A stretch of 64,000 bases of DNA from an uncultured Lachnospiraceae bacterium (GTDB lineage Bacteria; Bacillota; Clostridia; Lachnospirales; Lachnospiraceae), in assembly GCA_910584685.1 (NCBI GenBank), contig CAJUAO010000013.1, positions 33,295-97,294 of the forward strand, in the 5' to 3' direction. Shown piece after piece: positions 35,343 through 45,922 of the stretch. Position 1 is the first letter of the stretch; each line of letters starts with the position of its first letter. The notes below the pieces were generated by a model. That model had not been told where the DNA came from. It did no database searches and saw nothing but the letters and a program-made list of their open reading frames with translations. The translations under genes and the position numbers were made by a program.

Positions 35343-36692
35343 TTAAATATTTAAAAGAGCAGAAGCTATATTAAAGTATAATAAAAGTGAAACTGCGTCA
35401 ACGGCAGTGGTGATAAAGGGACTTACCATAACGGCAGGGTCAAATCCCATTTTTTTGACAAGAATAGGAAGAGAGCAGCCTATAAATTTGGCAATAAGAA
35501 CCGTAACACAAAGGGTAATGGAAACAACAAGGGCAACAAGTATTTCAACATGGTCAATAAGAATAACCTTAATAAATCCTGCAATTGCAAGAGTAAATCC
35601 GCATAATATTGAAACCCTGAATTCCTTCCACATTACCCTGAAAATATCGCTAAAGGATATTTCATCCATTGAAATACCTCTGATAATAGTAACTGACGAC
35701 TGACTTCCTGCATTTCCTCCTGTATCCATAAGCATTGGAATAAAGGCAGTAAGGACTACATATGCGCCAAGAGCGTCTTCAAAATAAGTAATTATTTTTC
35801 CTGTAAACGTAGCGGAAACCATTAATAAAAGAAGCCAGGGAATACGTTTTTTCCATGTTGCAAAGATGCCTGTGTGCATATAGGATTTGTCAGAGGGAAG
35901 AATGGCAGCCATGGCCTCAATATCCTCCTCAGTCTCCTCATTAATAACATCCATGGCATCATCAAAGGTAACTATGCCGACAAGACGGTTTTCCCTGTCT
36001 ACTACAGGGATAGCAATGAAATCATATTTGTTAAACATGTTTGCCACAACTTCCTGGTCTTCATGAGTATCTACGGAAATTACATTTGTTTCCATAATAT
36101 CCTCAATTTTATCCTCATATCTGGCAATAAGTAAATCCTTTACCGTTACAAGACCTACCAGCCTCCGGTCTTCTATAACATAGCAGTTATAAATTGTTTC
36201 CTTGTCTACGCCAACCCTGCGTATGTGCGCAAAGGCTTCCTCGACAGTCATTCCTCCCTTTAAAGACACATATTCGGTGGTCATAATGCTTCCGGCGCTG
36301 TCGTTTGGATAGTTTAGAAGCTCGTTAATCAAGGTACGTGTCTGAGGGTCAACATTTCTCAATATTTTATTTACAACATTTGCAGGCATTTCTTCGATGA
36401 TGTCTACAGTGTCATCCATAAACAATTCCTCAATTACGTCACTAAGCTCCCTGTCGCTAAATGCTTCAATAAGTCTTTGCTGCATATGAGATTCAAGGTA
36501 TGTAAAGGTATCGGCAGCTAACTCCTTTGGAAGTACACGAAATAAAAGAGTAATATCCTTTTGGTTTATTTCCTCAAAAATAGTGGCAATATCAGCAGGA
36601 TTCATCTCAATAAGAGCTTCACGAAGCTTAAAAAATCTTTTTTCTTCAATAAGCTTTAATATCTTATCAATTTCTTCAAAATTTTCAACCAT
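35343..36692 (-). CDS. mgtE: Magnesium transporter MgtE
   Basis: Mg2+-gated Mg2+ channel of the inner membrane, 449 residues. The N-terminal superhelical domain (about 1-130) has repeats such as IEEKRFFKLREALIEMNPADIATIFEEI. Paired CBS domains (about 135-255) include DDRRLVGLVTVKDLL and VDRENRLVGIVTFDDAMDV. Five TM segments (about 280-449) carry the pore motif MLMDTGGNAGSQSS (about 335-348). The N and CBS domains sense cytosolic Mg2+. An AAGGAAGGG ribosome binding site precedes the start. A canonical M-box riboswitch was looked for upstream and not found. Confidence 0.96.
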   Translation of the reverse strand: MVENFEEIDKILKLIEEKRFFKLREALIEMNPADIATIFEEINQKDITLLFRVLPKELAADTFTYLESHMQQRLIEAFSDRELSDVIEELFMDDTVDIIEEMPANVVNKILRNVDPQTRTLINELLNYPNDSAGSIMTTEYVSLKGGMTVEEAFAHIRRVGVDKETIYNCYVIEDRRLVGLVTVKDLLIARYEDKIEDIMETNVISVDTHEDQEVVANMFNKYDFIAIPVVDRENRLVGIVTFDDAMDVINEETEEDIEAMAAILPSDKSYMHTGIFATWKKRIPWLLLLMVSATFTGKIITYFEDALGAYVVLTAFIPMLMDTGGNAGSQSSVTIIRGISMDEISFSDIFRVMWKEFRVSILCGFTLAIAGFIKVILIDHVEILVALVVSITLCVTVLIAKFIGCSLPILVKKMGFDPAVMVSPFITTAVDAVSLLLYFNIASALLNI

Positions 36693-36828
36693 TTTAGTAT
36701 CCCTTCCTTAAAATATAGTTATAACAAAAGTTGTGCAGGTTAATAAAACGGCATAATCACACACGGGTAAAGGGCAGAAGAATATCTGCAGATGACAGTA
36801 AAAGTAAAATATAGACGCAATTTATACA

Positions 36829-36942
36829 TTAGCAGCTATAATGCATGGTTATAACCGTATAAAATGAGCCTGATATTTTATATAAACTATTTTGGCGCCA
36901 CCTGTGGGGAGTTATGCCATTATTACCAGACCCAGCGTCCAT
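36829..36942 (-). CDS. Possible short leader ORF upstream of mgtE
   Basis: A 37-residue frame on the minus strand starts ATG with AAGAGGTG 6-8 bases upstream, a good ribosome binding site. It begins MDAGSGNNGITPHRWRQN. It lies about 140 bases before mgtE and could be a regulatory upstream ORF or a true small protein. No relative is recognised; chance cannot be excluded. Confidence 0.3.
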   Translation of the reverse strand: MDAGSGNNGITPHRWRQNSLYKISGSFYTVITMHYSC

Positions 36943-37003
36943 AATTTCACCTCTTTTCTAACAAATCCAATAAGTCCAAACTTTCTTGGAAAATACAAAC
37001 TTG

Positions 37004-37106
37004 AAGGTGTCGTCTTTGGACGACACTTTATTCCTTATAATAATTATATATTTATATACAAGTTTGGCTCTGCCAAACTTGCAAGTGTCATCTTTAGATG
37101 ACACTT
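37004..37106 (+). repeat. Diverged copy of the palindrome-rich repeat
   Basis: Contains GTGTCGTC-tttg-GACGACAC (37007-37026), AAGTTTGGC-tct-GCCAAACTT (37060-37080), the GC linker, and AAGTGTCATC-ttta-GATGACACTT (37083-37106). Order and linker match unit 3 at 26.0 kb, while arm sequences differ in a paired manner. Confidence 0.8.
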
Positions 37107-37210
37107 TTGACACTTTTGTATTTTATCATATTTAAAGGGGAAAGTCTATAAATAATTTGGAAAACTGATTTTTGGCAAAACAGGATTATGAATAATTTTG
37201 CGGATAATCC

Positions 37211-37993
37211 CTATTTACCCCTTTTTTCATTATTAATGCTGTCCATAAGCTCATTAAGCTTTGACATAGCGTTTTTCATTCCGCCTACCTCATTTATAAT
37301 ACCCTCGTCTACAGCCTGTTGTCCTACCAACACAGTCCCTAAATCCTTTGTCAAAAATCCTGTGTTAAGCATAAGCTCCTCCATTCTTGACTGGCTTATT
37401 CTTGAGTGATTTGTCACAAATCCTGTTATTCTGTCCTGTATAAGCTTAAAGTAATCATAGGTTTGAGGAGCCCCGATAAATAGTCCGTTCATACGCACAG
37501 GGTGAACAACCATTGTGCCTGAGGGAACAATATAAGAATAATCGGTAGATACGGCTATGGGAATACCGATAGAATGGGAGCCTCCAAGGACAAGGGATAC
37601 GGAAGGCTTGCTAAGGGAGGAAATCATCTCGGCAATGGCAAGACCGCTTTCTACATCACCACCGCATGTCTGCAGCAAAACAAGCAATCCCTCAGTGGTG
37701 TTATCATCCTCAAAGCGTGCAAGCTGCGGAAGAATATGTTCATATTTTGTTGTTTTTGTATTATTTCCAAGGACGTCATGCCCCTCGATTTCGCCGATAA
37801 TAGACAGGAGAAGTATGCGGCTTTTTCCATTGTTATTTAAGGTGACCTGTCCGTATTCCTTAATTTTTTCATCCTCCTTTTGTTCCTTCTCCGATGATGC
37901 ATCGGTGTTATTGTCTGATGTATTGCTGCAGGCATTGTCAGGAAAACCGGTTTGAAGCTCATCTGTATTGTCTTTATTCATAAATCTGCTCAT
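37211..37993 (-). CDS. tepA: ClpP-family serine protease, TepA-like
   Basis: A 260-residue ClpP-fold protein with a low-complexity acidic N-terminal extension (about 1-48). The catalytic Ser lies in LVLGGSHSIGI (Ser 141) and the His in MVVHPVRMNG (His 164). LLQTCGGDVESGLAIAEMI resembles the ClpP oxyanion region. B. subtilis TepA/YmfB, reported to affect protein export and to degrade small spore proteins, lies near spoIIIE/ftsK, and ftsK is close here too. Symbol by similarity of length and context. Confidence 0.8.
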   Translation of the reverse strand: MSRFMNKDNTDELQTGFPDNACSNTSDNNTDASSEKEQKEDEKIKEYGQVTLNNNGKSRILLLSIIGEIEGHDVLGNNTKTTKYEHILPQLARFEDDNTTEGLLVLLQTCGGDVESGLAIAEMISSLSKPSVSLVLGGSHSIGIPIAVSTDYSYIVPSGTMVVHPVRMNGLFIGAPQTYDYFKLIQDRITGFVTNHSRISQSRMEELMLNTGFLTKDLGTVLVGQQAVDEGIINEVGGMKNAMSKLNELMDSINNEKRGK

Positions 37994-38110
37994 ATAAATA
38001 TCCTTTCTTTCCTTAAAATATGTTTTATAAGTCTTATTTTCTCAAAATAGAAAATAAATATACTGATTTACCAAAAATTACTGAAAAACGCCGTAAGATG
38101 ATTTTACTAC

Positions 38111-38139
38111 TTGAATTAACCGTAAAAAAATAGTAAAAT
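38111..38139 (+). promoter_or_regulatory. Candidate promoter for uppP
   Basis: TTGAAT (38111-38116), 17 bases, TAAAAT (38134-38139), 35 bases before the uppP start codon. Confidence 0.55.
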
Positions 38140-38173
38140 AAAGTCCATATGAAAATAAATAATTGGAGGGAAT

Positions 38174-39061
38174 ATGAATTTTTTTGAGTCAATATTAATG
38201 GGATTAATACAGGGACTTACAGAGTTTCTGCCGGTCAGCAGCTCAGGACATTTAGCTATATTTAAACAGATATTCGGAATGAAAGACGTTGGGATAGCGT
38301 TTGACGTGCTGCTTCACGTAGGAACGCTTATTGCGGTTTTTGTGGCTTTTTATAAGGATATTTGGGAGCTTATTGTAAATGCGGCAGGTATTATAGCAGA
38401 TGTATGTAAAAATATAGTGATATGGTTTAAGAACTTTTCAAAGAGAAAGCTTTTAACAGAGAAGAAGACAAAATACATAAAGGTGGTAAGCACACCATAC
38501 AGACGTTTTGTAATGCTTATACTTGTAACAACCATTCCTACAGGCATTATGGGAGTAGTGTTTAATGATGTAATAGAAAATGCGTCAAAGGCTCTTATTA
38601 TACCGGGAATATGTCTTCTTATCACAGGAATTCTGCTTCTTATTGCAGATAACACGCCGGCGGGAGATAAGGATGAGACTAACGTTTCATATAAAAATGC
38701 ATTTGGAATCGGAGTATGTCAGGGATTTGCCACGCTTCCGGGTATATCAAGGTCAGGAACAACTATTGTGGCATGTCTTGTAAGCAAAATTGACAAAACC
38801 TTTGCAGTGAAATATTCTTTTATTATGTCAATACCTGTTATTTTAGGCGCGGCAGTATTAAAGATACCGGATTTGACAAAGGAAAGCATAACAGGCGGAG
38901 ATATTGCAGGCTATGTGACAGGCATGCTTGTGGCTGCTGCAGTGGGTTATATTTGTATTAAGACCATGCTTAATGTAGTCAGAAAAAAGAAATTTAAGTT
39001 TTTTGCATATTATTGCTTTGCAGTGGGATTTATTTCTATCATAGCTTTTTTTGTTAAATAA
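38174..39061 (+). CDS. uppP: Undecaprenyl-diphosphatase (BacA/UppP)
   Basis: Membrane phosphatase that recycles undecaprenyl pyrophosphate to the carrier lipid for wall synthesis; overproduction gives bacitracin resistance in this family. At 295 residues it has about eight hydrophobic segments. The signature motifs are GLIQGLTEFLPVSSSGHLAI (about 10-29) and LPGISRSGTTIVACL (about 190-204). A GGAGGG ribosome binding site precedes the ATG. The stop codon abuts an inverted copy of the structured repeat. Confidence 0.96.
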   Translation: MNFFESILMGLIQGLTEFLPVSSSGHLAIFKQIFGMKDVGIAFDVLLHVGTLIAVFVAFYKDIWELIVNAAGIIADVCKNIVIWFKNFSKRKLLTEKKTKYIKVVSTPYRRFVMLILVTTIPTGIMGVVFNDVIENASKALIIPGICLLITGILLLIADNTPAGDKDETNVSYKNAFGIGVCQGFATLPGISRSGTTIVACLVSKIDKTFAVKYSFIMSIPVILGAAVLKIPDLTKESITGGDIAGYVTGMLVAAAVGYICIKTMLNVVRKKKFKFFAYYCFAVGFISIIAFFVK

Positions 39062-39063
39062 AA

Positions 39064-39149
39064 AAGTGTCGTCTAAAGCCGACACTTGCAAATTCGGCTC
39101 TGCCGAATTTTCGATTGTTCGCAGCTATGTTGTCGCTTTAGGAATTTCC
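39064..39149 (-). repeat. Inverted copy of the palindrome-rich repeat between uppP and ftsK
   Basis: Read on the minus strand it follows unit 3 at 26.0 kb from the CTAAAGCGACA block through AAATTCGGC-n3-GCCGAATTT, the GC linker and AAGTGTCG...CGACACTT. A partial second copy (39161-39175, AAGTGCCGTCTAAAG) and a hairpin AAAGAACT/AGTTCTTT (39172-39189) follow before ftsK. Confidence 0.85.
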
Positions 39150-39233
39150 TATTAAATAAAAAGTGCCGTCTAAAGAACTAAAGTTCTTTAAACAGACTTA
39201 TCTAAGCTTGCGGTTTGATTGGAGGAAGTAAGG

Positions 39234-41927
39234 TTGGCTAATACTAAAAAAAATACGGAAAAAAAACAGACTAAGGAAAAAAAACAGTTAAAACCGTCAG
39301 CCGGGAATGTAAATAAAACAAAAAAAAATAATAATCCGGAATTACAAGAGGAGAGGTCAAAGCATATGCCTACTGAGAAGGAGCAGAAGCTTAAGAATGA
39401 GATAATGCTTTTAACTGCTCTTGCAATTACAGTTCTTCTTGAACTTAGCTGCTTTGGATTTTTATCTCCTCTGGGAGATTATATAGGATATTTCATATTC
39501 GGCTGCTTTGGATGGATAGGGTATATGCTTCCGGTTATAGGATTTTTGGGGCTGGCTTTTCTTGTTTCCAATAAAAATAACAGAAGCGCGGTTATAAAAT
39601 TTTCGGCAGGGGTAATATTGCTGTTTCTTATAAGCGCAGTTGTACAGCTTATATTTTTAGGGTATGACAATATACATGGAGCAGGATATTTTTATATGAA
39701 GTGCGGAAGGGAAAAGTCAGGAGGAGGCTTTTTCGGAAGCCTTATATCAGATACATTATGCAATCTTGTGGGAATGATAGGCGCCTATATTATTATTCTT
39801 CTGCTGATTATCGTATGTCTTATTGTAATTACGGAAAAATCATTTATCGGGGGAGTAAGGACAGGAAGCAGGAAGCTTTATAAAACAGCCAAAAATGATG
39901 TTGAAAGAATAAAGGAGAGCGCTGAAAATTACACCAGAGAAAAGAATTATCAGAAAAATAAGCGTATAAATAAAAAGGTGAGAGGAGTAAAGCTGTCAAA
40001 GCTTGAAAATCCTAATGTACAGAATGAGGATATACATGAGATAACAGGCGTAATACCTGAAAATGCAAGCGTGTACAGAGGGAAGGTAGATTTGGCGCAG
40101 GAGGAGACGGATTTCGGTACAGAGACACAGAAAAAAATAACGGCAGAAGATGTCGTACAGAATAGAGCAACATCAGATAAAGAATATACATCAGATAAAC
40201 AATATACAGGAGTGCAGTATCCTGACAAGGGAACGGGGGATTATATAAATTCATATCCGGGGAGGGAAGAAGATTTATATGAGCCGCCACAGGAGGATGA
40301 GGAAGGCTTTTTTAAGCCTAAGGAGCGTATAGATGTCAGGGAAAGCGCAAAGGCTGTTATGAACAGACCTATGTACGGAACAGGAGAAAATTCACAAAGC
40401 AGCGCACCTGCAAGGCCGCAAAGCGGCTCGTCTGAAAGGTCACAAAGCAGTTTAACTCCAAGGTCAGGAAAACCTGTATATGTTCTGCCGAAAACAACTA
40501 TTTTAAATAAGGGCAAGGGCGCCGCGGCTGTAAATGAGCTGGAGCTTAAGGAAACCGCAGAGCTTTTAAAGGGAATTTTAAAAAACTTTGGCGTAAGCGT
40601 TGAGGTGACGGAGTATCACAAGGGGCCCTCAGTTACCAGATATGAGGTACAGCCGGAGATAGGCACAAGACTCAGCAAGATTACTGCACTGGCAGATGAT
40701 ATAAAGCTGAATATGGCGGCTACGGATATACGTATAGAGCCTATTCCGGGAAAATCCACCATAGGAATAGAGGTTCCAAATAAGAAGCGGGAGACAGTTC
40801 TTATAAGAGATTTAATAGAGTCCTCGGAGCTTAAAAACAACAGGTCAAAGATTGCATTTGCCGCAGGAATGGATATCGCAGGAAACGTGGTGGTTGGAGA
40901 TATAGCCAAAATGCCCCATATGCTTGTTGCAGGTACTACAGGCTCAGGAAAGTCAGTGTTCACCAATTCCATTATACAAAGCATATTGTTCAGGGCTACC
41001 CCTGATGAGGTAAGACTGATTATAGTAGACCCTAAGGTGGTAGAGTTTGGCGTATATAACGGCATACCTCACCTTTTGCAGCCTGTTGTAACTGACCCGA
41101 GATTAGCCTCCAACACATTGAAATGGGCAGTAAATGAGATGTCTGAAAGATATAAGAAATTTGCTGATATCAATGTAAGGGATTTAAAGGGCTATAATGA
41201 AAGAATGGTAAATAAAGAGGAGAAGCTGCCGCAGATAGTTATAGTTATTGACGAGCTGGCGGATTTAATGATGGTAGCGGCAAAGGAGGTGGAGGAATCT
41301 ATATGCCGTCTGGCCCAGTTAGCCAGAGCGGCAGGTATTCATCTTATTATAGCAACACAAAGACCGTCTGTAGATGTAGTAACGGGACTTATCAAGGCAA
41401 ATATTCCATCAAGGGTAGCTCTTAGCGTTTCATCTGGAGTTGATTCCCGGACGGTAATAGATTCGGTAGGAGCTGAAAAGCTTCTTGGCAATGGTGATAT
41501 GCTGTTTTATCCTTCCGGCTATGTAAAGCCTGTGAGACTACAGGGGGCGTTTGTATCTGACGAGGAGGTGCAGAGAGTTGTAGACTTCTGGAAGCAGCAG
41601 GCGGGAAGTGAGTCCTATGATGAGAGAATATCAACCTTTGTAGCCGGTCAGACGGCGGCAGAAGCGTCGGACAGCATGGAAACAGATGGCGACGGAAACG
41701 ACGAATATTTTGTGGAGGCGGTAAGATTTTGCATAGAAAAGCAAAAGGCTTCCGTAAGCATGATACAGAGGATGTTCCATATAGGTTTTAACAGGGCGTC
41801 CCGTATTATCGAGCAGATGGAGCAGGCAGGAGTTATAGGCGCGGAGGAAGGTACAAAGCCAAGAAAGGTGCTTATGACAATAGAAGAGTTTGAACAAAGT
41901 CTACAGGATGAAAGGATGAGGCAATAA
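39234..41927 (+). CDS. ftsK: DNA translocase FtsK/SpoIIIE
   Basis: Hexameric DNA pump at the septum that clears chromosomal DNA during division or sporulation. The TTG at 39234 is chosen because GGAGG lies 8 bases upstream, giving 897 residues. A Lys-rich start is followed by four TM segments (about 55-200) and a long acidic/Ser linker (about 210-440). The motor domain has Walker [10 protein letters not shown] (about 567) and Walker [13 protein letters not shown]. The C-terminal gamma winged helix ([28 protein letters not shown]) reads orienting sequences. fhs overlaps its stop by one base. Confidence 0.95.
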   Translation: MANTKKNTEKKQTKEKKQLKPSAGNVNKTKKNNNPELQEERSKHMPTEKEQKLKNEIMLLTALAITVLLELSCFGFLSPLGDYIGYFIFGCFGWIGYMLPVIGFLGLAFLVSNKNNRSAVIKFSAGVILLFLISAVVQLIFLGYDNIHGAGYFYMKCGREKSGGGFFGSLISDTLCNLVGMIGAYIIILLLIIVCLIVITEKSFIGGVRTGSRKLYKTAKNDVERIKESAENYTREKNYQKNKRINKKVRGVKLSKLENPNVQNEDIHEITGVIPENASVYRGKVDLAQEETDFGTETQKKITAEDVVQNRATSDKEYTSDKQYTGVQYPDKGTGDYINSYPGREEDLYEPPQEDEEGFFKPKERIDVRESAKAVMNRPMYGTGENSQSSAPARPQSGSSERSQSSLTPRSGKPVYVLPKTTILNKGKGAAAVNELELKETAELLKGILKNFGVSVEVTEYHKGPSVTRYEVQPEIGTRLSKITALADDIKLNMAATDIRIEPIPGKSTIGIEVPNKKRETVLIRDLIESSELKNNRSKIAFAAGMDIAGNVVVGDIAKMPHMLVAGTTGSGKSVFTNSIIQSILFRATPDEVRLIIVDPKVVEFGVYNGIPHLLQPVVTDPRLASNTLKWAVNEMSERYKKFADINVRDLKGYNERMVNKEEKLPQIVIVIDELADLMMVAAKEVEESICRLAQLARAAGIHLIIATQRPSVDVVTGLIKANIPSRVALSVSSGVDSRTVIDSVGAEKLLGNGDMLFYPSGYVKPVRLQGAFVSDEEVQRVVDFWKQQAGSESYDERISTFVAGQTAAEASDSMETDGDGNDEYFVEAVRFCIEKQKASVSMIQRMFHIGFNRASRIIEQMEQAGVIGAEEGTKPRKVLMTIEEFEQSLQDERMRQ

Positions 41928-43597
41928 TGAAAACAGATATTCAGATAGCCCAGGAGGCAAAGCTGCTTCCAATAAAGGAAATTGCGCAGGAAATAGGGAT
42001 GACAGAGGATGACCTTGAGCTTTACGGGAAGTACAAGGCAAAAATATCCGATGATTTTTATGAGAAAATAAAGGATAATAAGGACGGTAAGCTTATTCTT
42101 GTTACAGCCATTAATCCTACTCCTGCGGGAGAGGGAAAGACTACCACAAGCGTAGGCCTTGGACAGGCATTTGGAAAGCTTAACAAAAAGGCAATAATAG
42201 CCCTTAGGGAGCCGTCCCTTGGTCCGTGCTTCGGCATAAAGGGCGGAGCGGCAGGAGGCGGATATGCTCAGGTAGTGCCTATGGAGGATTTAAACCTGCA
42301 TTTTACAGGAGATTTTCATGCCATTACATCAGCCAATAATCTTCTTGCGGCGCTTTTGGACAATCATATCCAGCAGGGAAACGAGCTTAGAATAGATACA
42401 AGGCAGATACTTTGGAAGAGATGTCTTGATATGAATGACAGAGTTTTAAGAAATATAGTAGTGGGTCTTGGAAATAAAATGGACGGTGTAGTTAGGGAGG
42501 ACCATTTTGTTATTACGGTTGCCTCGGAGATTATGGCTATTTTATGTCTTGCAAACGACATGGATGACTTAAAGGACAGACTGTCAAAGATTATCGTGGC
42601 TTATAATTTTGACGGTGAGCCTGTGACGGCAGGAGACTTAAAGGCGGTAGGCTCAATGGCAGCGCTCTTAAAGGACGCCATAAAGCCAAATATAATACAG
42701 ACACTTGAGCATACGCCTGCCCTTGTACATGGAGGCCCCTTTGCAAATATTGCCCATGGCTGTAATTCCGTAAGGGCTACAAAAACAGCTCTTAAGATGG
42801 CGGATTATGTTATTACAGAGGCAGGCTTTGGAGCAGACCTTGGGGCAGAAAAGTTTTTTGACATAAAGTGCCGTATGGCAGGCCTTAAGCCGGACGCCGC
42901 AGTTATAGTAGCAACGATAAGGGCATTAAAGTATAACGGGGGAGTGCCAAAGGCAGAGCTGGGAGAGGAAAACCTTGACGCATTAAGGAGGGGAATTGTA
43001 AATCTTGAGAAGCATATAGAAAACCTCCAGCAATACGGTGTACCTGTAATAGTTACCCTTAATTCCTTTGTTACAGACAGTCCTGAGGAAAATAAATTTG
43101 TAAAGAATTTTTGCGAGGAGAGAGGCTGCGAGTTTGCGCTTTCAAGGGTTTGGGAGCATGGCGGTGAAGGAGGCATAGAGCTGGCAAATAAGGTTATAGA
43201 GACCCTTAAGGGTAAGTCTGGTGAGTTTAAGGTACTTTATCCTGATGAAATGTCCCTTACGGAAAAGATAGAAACCATTGCAACAAAAATATATGGCGCC
43301 GACAAGGTTGTATATGCTCCGGCGGCGGCAAAGGCATTAAAGAATATTACCGATATGGGCTATGGAAGGCTTCCCGTATGCATGGCAAAGACACAGTACT
43401 CATTGACAGATGATGCTGCAAAGCTGGGAAGGCCTACAGGCTTTGACATTAACATAAGAGAGGTATATCTTAATGCGGGAGCAGGCTTTGTGGTGGCTGT
43501 TACAGGCTCTATTATGACAATGCCGGGACTTCCTAAGACTCCGGCGGCAAACGGCATAGACGTAGACGGTAGTGGTGTAATCACAGGCTTGTTCTAA
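41927..43597 (+). CDS. fhs: Formate-tetrahydrofolate ligase
   Basis: ATP-dependent synthesis of 10-formyl-THF from formate, the entry to one-carbon metabolism and a step of the Wood-Ljungdahl methyl branch. At 556 residues it is the standard homotetramer subunit length. The family motifs are [23 protein letters not shown] (P-loop, about 59-81) and [23 protein letters not shown] (about 95-117). The gene overlaps ftsK by one base. No other acetogenesis genes are here, so a biosynthetic role is enough to explain it. Confidence 0.97.
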   Translation: MKTDIQIAQEAKLLPIKEIAQEIGMTEDDLELYGKYKAKISDDFYEKIKDNKDGKLILVTAINPTPAGEGKTTTSVGLGQAFGKLNKKAIIALREPSLGPCFGIKGGAAGGGYAQVVPMEDLNLHFTGDFHAITSANNLLAALLDNHIQQGNELRIDTRQILWKRCLDMNDRVLRNIVVGLGNKMDGVVREDHFVITVASEIMAILCLANDMDDLKDRLSKIIVAYNFDGEPVTAGDLKAVGSMAALLKDAIKPNIIQTLEHTPALVHGGPFANIAHGCNSVRATKTALKMADYVITEAGFGADLGAEKFFDIKCRMAGLKPDAAVIVATIRALKYNGGVPKAELGEENLDALRRGIVNLEKHIENLQQYGVPVIVTLNSFVTDSPEENKFVKNFCEERGCEFALSRVWEHGGEGGIELANKVIETLKGKSGEFKVLYPDEMSLTEKIETIATKIYGADKVVYAPAAAKALKNITDMGYGRLPVCMAKTQYSLTDDAAKLGRPTGFDINIREVYLNAGAGFVVAVTGSIMTMPGLPKTPAANGIDVDGSGVITGLF

Positions 43598-43648
43598 GAA
43601 TGGCGGCAGCCTTAGGAGAAAGTATATAAATTCGGGTGGGGTAATAAA

Positions 43649-45922
43649 TTGTTATTTGCAAATATTATAGTTGATATTACACATGAAAAATTAGATAAGA
43701 CGTTTCAGTATATTATACCGGCTGGCATAGAAGAAAAAATCTATGCCGGCGTTTTGGTATATATACCATTTGGCAGGGGAAACAGAAAAATCACGGGTTA
43801 TGTTATAGAGGTAACGGATAAGGCAGAGTATGACACAGATAAAATGAAATATATTATTGATACCGTAGATAAAAGCGTGCCTATAGAAACGACTCTTATA
43901 AAGCTGGCAGGATACATAAAGGAAAATTACGGCTCAACAATGAATCAGGCGTTAAAAACGGTTATTCCCGTAAAGGTTCAGAAAAAATCCATAGAAAATA
44001 AAACAATTATATTAGATATAGACGAAAAGGAACAGGAGGAATACAGGCAAAGCTTTGCAAAAAAGCATGCGGTGGCAAGGCTCAGGCTTTTGAATGAGCT
44101 TATTATAAATAAGCGTCTTTCATACAGGCTTGTTACGGAAAAGCTTAATGTAACCTCTAAAACAATAGGAGATATGGAAAAGCTTGGAATATTAAGGATA
44201 GAAAGGGAGAGGCTTTACAGGACTCCAATAAAAAACAACATTAAAACGGGCTATGACATTATTCTTAACGACACGCAGAGGAGGGTGGCTGAGGCGATAG
44301 AAAAAAGCGACGATACGGTACATCTTATAAGAGGCGTAACAGGCAGCGGAAAAACAGAGGTTTATATGGAGCTTATAGCCAACGTGTTAAACGAGGGAAA
44401 GGAAGCTATAGTGCTTATACCGGAAATAGCCCTTACATATCAGACTGTTATGCGGTTTTATAAAAGATTTGGAGACATGGTTTCAATAGTTAATTCAAAG
44501 CTTTCGGCAGGAGAAAAATATGACCAGTTTGAAATGGCAAAGGAGGGCAGGGTAAAAATAATGATTGGGCCCCGCTCCGCAGTATTTACGCCATTTAGAA
44601 GGCTGGGGCTTATTATTATAGACGAGGAGCACGAGGGAACATATAAGAGTGAAGCCGTTCCGAAATATCATGCCAGAGAGGTAGCCATATACAGGGCAAG
44701 GGAGGAAGGCGCAAAGGTAGTTCTTGGCTCTGCAACGCCCTCCGTGGATTCATATTACAGGGCGGAAAAGGGAGAGTACAGGCTGTACAGTATGGCGCAC
44801 AGAGCAAGGGAGGCAAGGCTTCCTGATGTAATGGTGGCAGATATGCGTATAGAGCTTGAAAATGGCAACAAGACAATGTTTTCCGGGAAATTAAACGGGC
44901 TTATTACAGACAGGCTGAAAAAAAAAGAGCAGATAATATTGTTTATTAACAGGCGGGGCTTTGCCGGCTTTGTTTCATGCCGTAGCTGCGGAGAGGCAAT
45001 GAAATGTCCCCACTGCGACGTAGGTCTTACGCTTCATACAGGCAGGAATTGGGGAATTGATAATAATTCTGTGAGGGCGGGGGACAACAAGCTTGTGTGC
45101 CATTATTGCGGATATACAATACCAATGCCGAAGAATTGTCCTAATTGCCGTTCAAAATATATTGCCGCATTTGGTATCGGAACGCAGAAGGTAGAAGAGT
45201 CAGTCCATAAGCTGTATCCATCTGCAAGGGTTTTGAGAATGGATATGGATACCACGGCAGGGAAGGACGGACATGAGAAAATTCTTTCTGCATTTGCAAA
45301 CGGAGAGGCAGACATACTGATAGGAACACAGATGATTGTTAAGGGCCATGATTTTCCAAATGTTACTCTTGTAGGAGTAATAGCGGCAGACCTTTCCCTT
45401 TATGCATCTGATTACAGGGCGTCCGAGCGTACCTTTCAGCTTTTAACCCAGGCGGCGGGAAGGGCAGGCAGGGGAGATAAGGAGGGAGCTGTGGTTATAC
45501 AGACATACACTCCTGAAAATCCCGCTATTATTTCCTCCTCAAGGCAGGATTATGAGGAATTTTATAACAGGGAAAAAATTTACAGAACTCTTATGGAGTA
45601 TCCGCCTGTTTACCATATGATGGCAATTCTTATGACCTCAAGGGACAAAAGCCTCCTTGATGAATTTGCAGAGTGGATAAAGGAAGGCATTGAAGAATAC
45701 CTGGAGGAAAATTCGGATAATGAAGAAAGGCTAAGGCTTATAGGGCCTGCTGATGCAGGCATATCAAAAATTAACGATGTCTACAGAAAAGTATATTACA
45801 TAAAGTCGGAAAATTATGGCAGACTTACACATATAAAGGATTTTGTGGAAAATATATTATATGAGGAAAAATATAAGAACGTAGCAATACAATATGATTT
45901 TAACCCTATGAGCGGCTATTAG
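43649..45922 (+). CDS. priA: Primosomal protein N' (PriA helicase)
   Basis: Restarts stalled replication forks. A TTG start gives 757 residues beginning MLFANIIVDITHEKLDKTFQY, as in Firmicute PriA. The 3'-DNA-binding domain is at about 1-100. The helicase core has Walker A RGVTGSGKTEVY (about 226-237) and DEEH (about 326), and the paired zinc site CRSCGEAMKCPHC, CHYCGY and CPNC lies around 440-505. GRAGRG marks motif VI. It opens a conserved Firmicute cluster with def and fmt. Confidence 0.95.
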   Translation: MLFANIIVDITHEKLDKTFQYIIPAGIEEKIYAGVLVYIPFGRGNRKITGYVIEVTDKAEYDTDKMKYIIDTVDKSVPIETTLIKLAGYIKENYGSTMNQALKTVIPVKVQKKSIENKTIILDIDEKEQEEYRQSFAKKHAVARLRLLNELIINKRLSYRLVTEKLNVTSKTIGDMEKLGILRIERERLYRTPIKNNIKTGYDIILNDTQRRVAEAIEKSDDTVHLIRGVTGSGKTEVYMELIANVLNEGKEAIVLIPEIALTYQTVMRFYKRFGDMVSIVNSKLSAGEKYDQFEMAKEGRVKIMIGPRSAVFTPFRRLGLIIIDEEHEGTYKSEAVPKYHAREVAIYRAREEGAKVVLGSATPSVDSYYRAEKGEYRLYSMAHRAREARLPDVMVADMRIELENGNKTMFSGKLNGLITDRLKKKEQIILFINRRGFAGFVSCRSCGEAMKCPHCDVGLTLHTGRNWGIDNNSVRAGDNKLVCHYCGYTIPMPKNCPNCRSKYIAAFGIGTQKVEESVHKLYPSARVLRMDMDTTAGKDGHEKILSAFANGEADILIGTQMIVKGHDFPNVTLVGVIAADLSLYASDYRASERTFQLLTQAAGRAGRGDKEGAVVIQTYTPENPAIISSSRQDYEEFYNREKIYRTLMEYPPVYHMMAILMTSRDKSLLDEFAEWIKEGIEEYLEENSDNEERLRLIGPADAGISKINDVYRKVYYIKSENYGRLTHIKDFVENILYEEKYKNVAIQYDFNPMSGY

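Larger units (their letters stand above)
36693..37210. other. Gene-poor interval upstream of mgtE
   Basis: It holds the mgtE 5' region (minus strand), a possible 37-codon leader ORF (36829-36942) and a diverged copy of the structured repeat (37004-37106). On the minus strand TTGTAT-16-TATAAG, within the repeat region (about 37035-37060), could be a promoter. Confidence 0.6.

Noticed and set aside
36700..36960. M-box (Mg2+) riboswitch upstream of mgtE
   Set aside because: Fragments such as AGGCTC and GCTGCT occur on the minus strand, but the conserved GCTGCCC and GACGCCAATGGGT core was not found in order. A covariance search would decide.
36892..37101. 69-codon plus-strand ORF
   Set aside because: It overlaps the structured repeat, has no ribosome binding site and no sensible composition.
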